Of a stretch of DNA of 8,555 nt, positions 5,746-8,555 are shown one piece after another. Numbering within the stretch: the stretch's first letter is position 1; each line of letters opens with the position of its first letter. The stretch lies in assembly GCA_001001625.1 (NCBI GenBank), contig LCKU01000038.1, forward strand, positions 1 to 8,555, given 5' to 3'. The position numbers and the translations under genes were made by a program. The notes under the pieces were generated by a model. The model was not told the DNA's origin and did not search any database. It saw only the letters and a program-made list of their open reading frames with translations. The DNA comes from Parcubacteria group bacterium GW2011_GWA2_45_30 (GTDB taxonomy: Bacteria > Patescibacteriota > Minisyncoccia > Sungbacterales > HO2-52-23).

Positions 5746-5774
5746 TTGACGCGGGGTTTTGGCGGGGGTATTGT
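5746..5774 (+). promoter_or_regulatory. Possible rightward promoter upstream of the LysM-M23 gene
   Basis: TTGACG (5746-5751, 5 of 6) and TATTGT (5769-5774, 4 of 6) are separated by exactly 17 bases, predicting a start near 5781 and a leader of about 210 bases. It overlaps the uvrD promoter on the other strand, so the two would compete for polymerase. A nearer alternative for the M23 gene is TATAAG (5948-5953) with TTAAAT (5925-5930), also 17 bases apart. Confidence 0.4.
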
Positions 5775-5900
5775 ATGGATGAGCCGGATAACGGTTTTTT
5801 ATTTTGGGATGAAGAATCGCAATCCAGTTGTAAAATAGATGAAATTTGTGATAGGTATGCAACTTTTAAGAGAAGACCGCCAATATTAACATTAAATTAA
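5775..5900 (+). CDS. Possible 41-residue small protein
   Basis: ATG 5775 to TAA 5898-5900 encodes 41 residues: an acidic, aromatic N-terminal half (MDEPDNGFLFWDEE), two cysteines in the middle (residues 19 and 25) and a basic end (FKRRPP). A GGGGG six bases before the ATG could serve as a weak ribosome site. Against it, the ATG directly abuts the candidate -10 of the rightward promoter, so it could be translated only from a transcript starting further upstream, within the uvrD start. It has no family I recognise, no membrane segment and no known motif. It may be a chance ORF. Confidence 0.22.
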   Translation: MDEPDNGFLFWDEESQSSCKIDEICDRYATFKRRPPILTLN

Positions 5901-5930
5901 ATTTCAAACCGGCGCAAGCCGGAGTTAAAT
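5901..5930. repeat. 30-base imperfect palindrome with a GNRA-type loop
   Basis: CCGGC (5909-5913) and GCCGG (5918-5922) close a GCAA loop. Outside a small asymmetric bulge the pairing continues with AA/TT and ATTT/AAAT (5901-5904 with 5927-5930). It lies in the leader of the M23 gene. It may be a REP-type repeat or a leader hairpin; the CCGGC-GCAA-GCCGG stem is very stable for its size. Confidence 0.5.
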
Positions 5931-5954
5931 CAAATAGATTTCCTATATATAAGC

Positions 5955-5971
5955 CCTTTTTTGAAAAGGGA
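5955..5971 (+). promoter_or_regulatory. Leader hairpin covering a Shine-Dalgarno-like AAGGGA
   Basis: CCCTTTT (5955-5961) pairs perfectly with AAAAGGG (5965-5971) across a TTG loop. The 3' arm runs into AAGGGA (5967-5972 region), the only ribosome-site-like sequence before the M23 gene, so folding would hide it. It lies about 21 bases before ATG 5993 but 9-10 before the in-frame ATT at 5981. Confidence 0.35.
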
Positions 5972-5992
5972 CGAGTTTCTATTTTTTTCATT

Positions 5993-7015
5993 ATGCTTTG
6001 CACTATTTCTGTATTTGGATCAGCGAAACAGGCAAACGCCTGGTTTTTGGCCGATATCTGGCGATCAATTGCCAATACACAGGAGGAGCCGGTAGATAGT
6101 TTTTCCGGAATCGGATTCAGTGCTATTTCGCTGCCATTTTTGGGAAGTCGGGTGTCACTGGCCGTTCCCTCTCCGGTTTTGGGTAGCGGCGGGCCAGATG
6201 AGAACGAGGAATTAACTCCTCTTTTGGTGAGTCAGGAAAGCGCTTTGGTGTCAACAAAAAATCCCCTGGGCACGCTCCCCAATCCTCTACAGGGCGCCAT
6301 TATTATATATACTGTTCAGTCCGGAGACACGCCGGGCGCCATAGCCGATTATTTTGGAATTTCTTTGAATACGCTTCTTTGGGCCAATAATATCCGAAAT
6401 TCGAATTTGATTAAAGTCGGGGATGAGCTTATTATTTTGCCCGTATCCGGAGTTAAATATGAAGTGGCAAGCGGCGATACGATTGAGTCCATCGCCAGAA
6501 AATTTAAAGGCGATGTGGGCGATATTTTGGGGTTCAACGGATTGGCGCCGGGAGAAATACTTGAGGTAGGATCGGTAATTATAATTCCGGATGGAGAAAT
6601 CGCATCGGCGGCTCCGCCATCTTCTCCAGCCCAGCGCCCGTTTTCCGTAAGCTCCGGACCAACCGAATATCGCGGATATTATATGCGTCCTATTTTGGGC
6701 GGCAGGAAAACGCGCGGAATCCACGGATTTAACGGCGTGGACCTGGCAAATTCTTGCGGATTGCCGGTTTTGGCTGCGGCCGAGGGTACGATTATAGTTG
6801 CGCGAAATTCGGGTTGGAACGGTGGTTACGGCAAATATGTGGTAATTACTCATTCGAATGGAACCCAGACGCTCTATTCTCATTTGCAATCAATTTTGGG
6901 CCGGGTTGGCCAGCGCCTGGCTCAAGGATCCCAGTTTGCTACCATCGGCTCTACCGGAAATTCCACCGGTTGCCACGTGCATTTTGAAGTGAGAGGGGCT
7001 AAAAATCCCTTCTAA
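5993..7015 (+). CDS. Exported LysM-LysM-M23 family peptidoglycan endopeptidase
   Basis: A zinc metallopeptidase of the LytM/M23 type that cuts peptide cross-links of peptidoglycan, with LysM domains that bind glycan strands. Counted from ATG 5993 (340 residues), the order is a hydrophobic leader ending AKQANA-W (about 1-17), a low-complexity linker, LysM 1 (about 105-150, YTVQSGDTPGAIADYFGIS), LysM 2 (about 155-199, YEVASGDTIESIARKF), a Pro/Ser linker, then M23 (about 227-340). Zinc and catalytic residues are H244 and D250 in GIHGFNGVD, H297 in YSHLQ, and H328/H330 in CHVHFE. H to D is 6 residues apart rather than the usual 4, a spacing I associate with CPR homologues. The start is uncertain: upstream codons from 5870 are open and give a better signal peptide (KGRVSIFF before MLCTIS) but contain no ATG, GTG or TTG; ATT 5981 is an alternative. 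The gene stands alone and ends before a hairpin terminator. Confidence 0.93.
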   Translation: MLCTISVFGSAKQANAWFLADIWRSIANTQEEPVDSFSGIGFSAISLPFLGSRVSLAVPSPVLGSGGPDENEELTPLLVSQESALVSTKNPLGTLPNPLQGAIIIYTVQSGDTPGAIADYFGISLNTLLWANNIRNSNLIKVGDELIILPVSGVKYEVASGDTIESIARKFKGDVGDILGFNGLAPGEILEVGSVIIIPDGEIASAAPPSSPAQRPFSVSSGPTEYRGYYMRPILGGRKTRGIHGFNGVDLANSCGLPVLAAAEGTIIVARNSGWNGGYGKYVVITHSNGTQTLYSHLQSILGRVGQRLAQGSQFATIGSTGNSTGCHVHFEVRGAKNPF

Positions 7016-7019
7016 CGTG

Positions 7020-7047
7020 GATCAAGAAGCATGAACCACGAATCAAG
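7020..7047 (+). repeat. Heptamer tandem array, left arm (unit AANCANG)
   Basis: Four 7-base units begin 5 bases after the TAA of the M23 gene: GATCAAG (7020), AAGCATG (7027), AACCACG (7034) and AATCAAG (7041), followed by a degenerate AAAACGT. They read in the sense of the M23 gene toward the terminator. The matching inverted arm is at 7089-7116. Confidence 0.65.
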
Positions 7048-7058
7048 AAAACGTCTAC

Positions 7059-7084
7059 TGGCGGTGAAATGAGCCGCCATTTTT
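7059..7084 (+). terminator. Intrinsic terminator of the LysM-M23 gene
   Basis: TGGCGG (7059-7064) pairs with CCGCCA (7074-7079) around a 9-base loop, followed by five T (7080-7084). Polarity is rightward only: the opposite strand has no T run after the stem. It is the apex of the larger structure formed by the flanking heptamer arms. Confidence 0.75.
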
Positions 7085-7088
7085 ATAC

Positions 7089-7116
7089 CCTGATTCATGC
7101 TTCCTGCTTCATGATT
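7089..7116 (-). repeat. Heptamer tandem array, right arm (unit AAKCAKG)
   Basis: On the minus strand, from 7116, four perfect-length units follow: AATCATG, AAGCAGG, AAGCATG and AATCAGG. The TGA stop of comM (7111-7109) spans the first two. The sequence 7108-7120 is complementary to 7023-7035 at 12 of 13 positions, and 7091-7096 to 7040-7045, so both arms can fold into one long stem topped by the terminator hairpin. Confidence 0.7.
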
Positions 7117-8555
7117 CTTGGCGGGGGCGGTATTGTAGGGCCTCGGAAATATGATCCGACAGAATGTCGGCCGAGCCGGCAAGGTCGGCAATAGTGCGAG
7201 ATACCTTTAACAACCGGTGATAGGCGCGGGCTGAAAGCTGATGTCGTTCGTGAGCCATGCGCAAGACCGGACGCAGTGAATCCCCGACGGGAATAAATTG
7301 CTTGAGTTCTTTTAATCCCATCTCGGAGTTGGTTGTGATGGAAAGCGCGTGAAAGCGCTTTTTTTGTATGGCGCGCGCCTGCGCAACCCGGCCGCGCACA
7401 TTTTCTGATGATTCTCCTCCTGCACCCTCCAATTTTTCAAAAGACAAAGCCGGAACCTCGAGATGCAGATCCATGCGGTCGCGTAATGGCCCCGATATTT
7501 TTTTAGTATAGCGAAGCGCAGAGCCGGGGCTACATGTGCATTCGCGCGCCGGATTTCCCAAGTTACCGCAAGGACAGGGATTCATGGCTGCTACCAGCAG
7601 GAAATTCGCGGGAAAAGTTACCACGCCCTGCGCGCGCGATACGGTAATGGTGCGCTCTTCCAGGGGTTGGCGTAGCGCCTCAATAACGCGACGGTCAAAT
7701 TCCGGAAATTCATCCAGAAATAAAACGCCGCGGTGCGCCAGCGTTGCCTCTCCCGGATGCGGCGACGCGCCGCCGCCGATTACGGCAACGTGCGAAGATG
7801 TGTGGTGCGGGTTGCGAAAGGGTCGGGAAGATACAAAGGGTCGGGCGCGGTCCAATAGCCCGGCAATGCTGTAAATTTTTGAGACCTCCAGCGCTTCGGA
7901 AAATGATAAAGGCGGAAGAATTGAGGCAATCGCGCGCGCCAGTATGGTTTTGCCCGTGCCCGGGGGGCCGGACATTAGGACATTGTGTCCTCCGGCTGCC
8001 GCAATCTCCAGCGCCCGCTTGGCTGTTTCCTGTCCCTTGATGTCTTTTAAATCAAAATCCGCAGCTCCAGTTGTGAAAATGTCATCGGGCGCAGGAACTT
8101 TTTCCGGCGTACGCCGTCCGGAAAGGCATTCAATCGCTTCCGAAAGCGATTCAATTTCATATACGTTAAGCTCTTTGGCTAAGGCGGCCTCTTCCCCGTT
8201 GCCTTTGGGAATGAAAAGCGCGGTAAATCCTGCGGTTTGCGCGGCCAGGGCCGAGGGAAGTACTCCGGAAACCGGACGTAACGCGCCATCCAGTCCAAGT
8301 TCGCCCAAAAATATTTTTCCTGACGGGTCAAATGTAATTTGTCCGGATGCTAAAAGATACCCGAGCGCAATCGGCAAATCAAAAGCCGGCCCTTCTTTTT
8401 TAATGTCGGCCGGCGCCAAATTGACGATTACCCGCTGGCTTTTTTTGTGCGGGGCAAGCGCGCCGAGATTCCGGATGGCCGCGCTGATTCGCTCGCGCGA
8501 TTCCTGCACCTCTTTGTCCGCAAGGCCCACAATGGAAAAAATATGGAGTCCGGGA
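7109..8555 (-). CDS. comM: ComM/YifB-type Mg-chelatase-like AAA+ ATPase (5' end beyond the window)
   Basis: ComM is a hexameric branch-migration helicase that extends recombination during natural transformation. The frame is open to base 8555 and reads PGLHIFSI just before GTG 8530, which matches the family interior, so this GTG (VGLADKEVQESRERI) is not the start; about 25 residues are missing. Counted from V8530 there are an N-terminal Lon-protease-like fold (1-130), a linker, Walker A GPPGTGKT (188-195), PHHTSSH (241-247), Walker B GVLFLDEF (268-275), the sensor-1 asparagine in AAMNPCPCG (314-322), cysteines 319, 321, 331 and 333 resembling a zinc site, the arginine-rich SGPLRDRMD (346-354), and the C-terminal helical domain ending in SEALQYR (462-468). 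The catalytic core is intact. The stop codon lies inside a heptamer array, so the last residues (PRQES) may have been reshaped by it. No gene is visible downstream on this strand until uvrD. Confidence 0.95.
   Translation of the reverse strand, partial: PGLHIFSIVGLADKEVQESRERISAAIRNLGALAPHKKSQRVIVNLAPADIKKEGPAFDLPIALGYLLASGQITFDPSGKIFLGELGLDGALRPVSGVLPSALAAQTAGFTALFIPKGNGEEAALAKELNVYEIESLSEAIECLSGRRTPEKVPAPDDIFTTGAADFDLKDIKGQETAKRALEIAAAGGHNVLMSGPPGTGKTILARAIASILPPLSFSEALEVSKIYSIAGLLDRARPFVSSRPFRNPHHTSSHVAVIGGGASPHPGEATLAHRGVLFLDEFPEFDRRVIEALRQPLEERTITVSRAQGVVTFPANFLLVAAMNPCPCGNLGNPARECTCSPGSALRYTKKISGPLRDRMDLHLEVPALSFEKLEGAGGESSENVRGRVAQARAIQKKRFHALSITTNSEMGLKELKQFIPVGDSLRPVLRMAHERHQLSARAYHRLLKVSRTIADLAGSADILSDHISEALQYRPRQES
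7342..7365 (+). terminator. Terminator-like hairpin antisense to comM
   Basis: AAAGCGC (7342-7348) pairs with GCGCTTT (7355-7361) around GTGAAA, and the plus strand carries seven T (7359-7365). In form it is a rightward intrinsic terminator about 260 bases past the real one. It lies inside comM codons (KKRFHALS), so it may be a coding coincidence. Confidence 0.25.

Noticed and set aside
5731..5862. 44-codon N-terminal extension of UvrD (start at 5862)
   Set aside because: Family members begin shortly before the Q motif; the extension is low in helicase likeness, and a perfect -10 box lies inside it next to the downstream ATG 5730.
5883..5904. Fourth heptamer array in the AT-rich ATTAA-containing stretch
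   Set aside because: ATTAA strings recur but not at a steady 7-base step, as expected from base composition.
6267..6298. Second copy of the GGACGCTCCC hairpin element in the M23 gene (GGCACGCTCCCC)
   Set aside because: Only one arm is similar; the other half does not pair, so this is probably coding sequence resemblance.
6287..6889. Leftward open frame of 200 codons
   Set aside because: It is the shadow of the LysM and M23 domains on the other strand; the sense frame has all catalytic residues.
8528..8530. GTG 8530 as the start of comM
   Set aside because: The frame continues to the window edge and reads PGLHIFSI before VGLADKE, matching the interior of ComM proteins.

Overview
The window looks like a chromosomal segment of a Candidate Phyla Radiation (Patescibacteria, probably Parcubacteria-like) bacterium. 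The reasons are the small, tightly packed genes, the standard stop codons with TGA used as stop, the weak or missing Shine-Dalgarno sites, and the content: a pair of envelope proteins of the kind found in CPR type IV secretion/pilus clusters beside housekeeping genes (ksgA, uvrD, a LysM-M23 cell-wall hydrolase, comM). This assignment is from gene content read by eye, without a database search.

Layout: (1) Bases 1-1732, leftward: the 5' part of a small exported protein running off the left edge, preceded 4 bases upstream by a membrane-anchored protein with two thrombospondin-3-like calcium loops. (2) Bases 1866-2936, rightward: a membrane-anchored, proline-rich protein ending in a striking Cys/His-rich domain. 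It is divergent from (1), with a palindromic repeat in the gap. (3) Bases 3035-5730, leftward: uvrD and then ksgA, overlapping by 112 bases in different frames; ksgA has no visible start for its usual N-terminal segment. (4) Bases 5731-5992: a divergent promoter region with several hairpins and a possible 41-codon ORF. (5) Bases 5993-7015, rightward: an exported LysM-LysM-M23 peptidase. (6) Bases 7109-8555, leftward: comM, cut at its 5' end by the window.

How the genes relate: UvrD (DNA unwinding and repair), KsgA (16S rRNA dimethylation) and ComM (branch-migration helicase of natural transformation) act in the cytoplasm. The three proteins on the left and the M23 protein act at or outside the membrane. 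The left three fit the accessory part of a CPR secretion/pilus locus, and ComM fits DNA uptake and recombination, but no direct link between them is shown here.

The unusual content is repetitive. Three arrays built on a 7-base unit occur, each with a different unit sequence. At both convergent gene junctions (2937-3048 and 7016-7120) heptamers flank a terminator hairpin as inverted arms and run into the stop codon of the leftward gene. A third array of 21 bases lies inside ksgA in frame. Separately, several palindromic elements sit inside genes, the clearest being a 67-base three-way-junction palindrome that forms an in-frame insertion between helicase motifs Ia and Ib of UvrD. No tRNA, rRNA, CRISPR array, transposase or prophage gene is visible.
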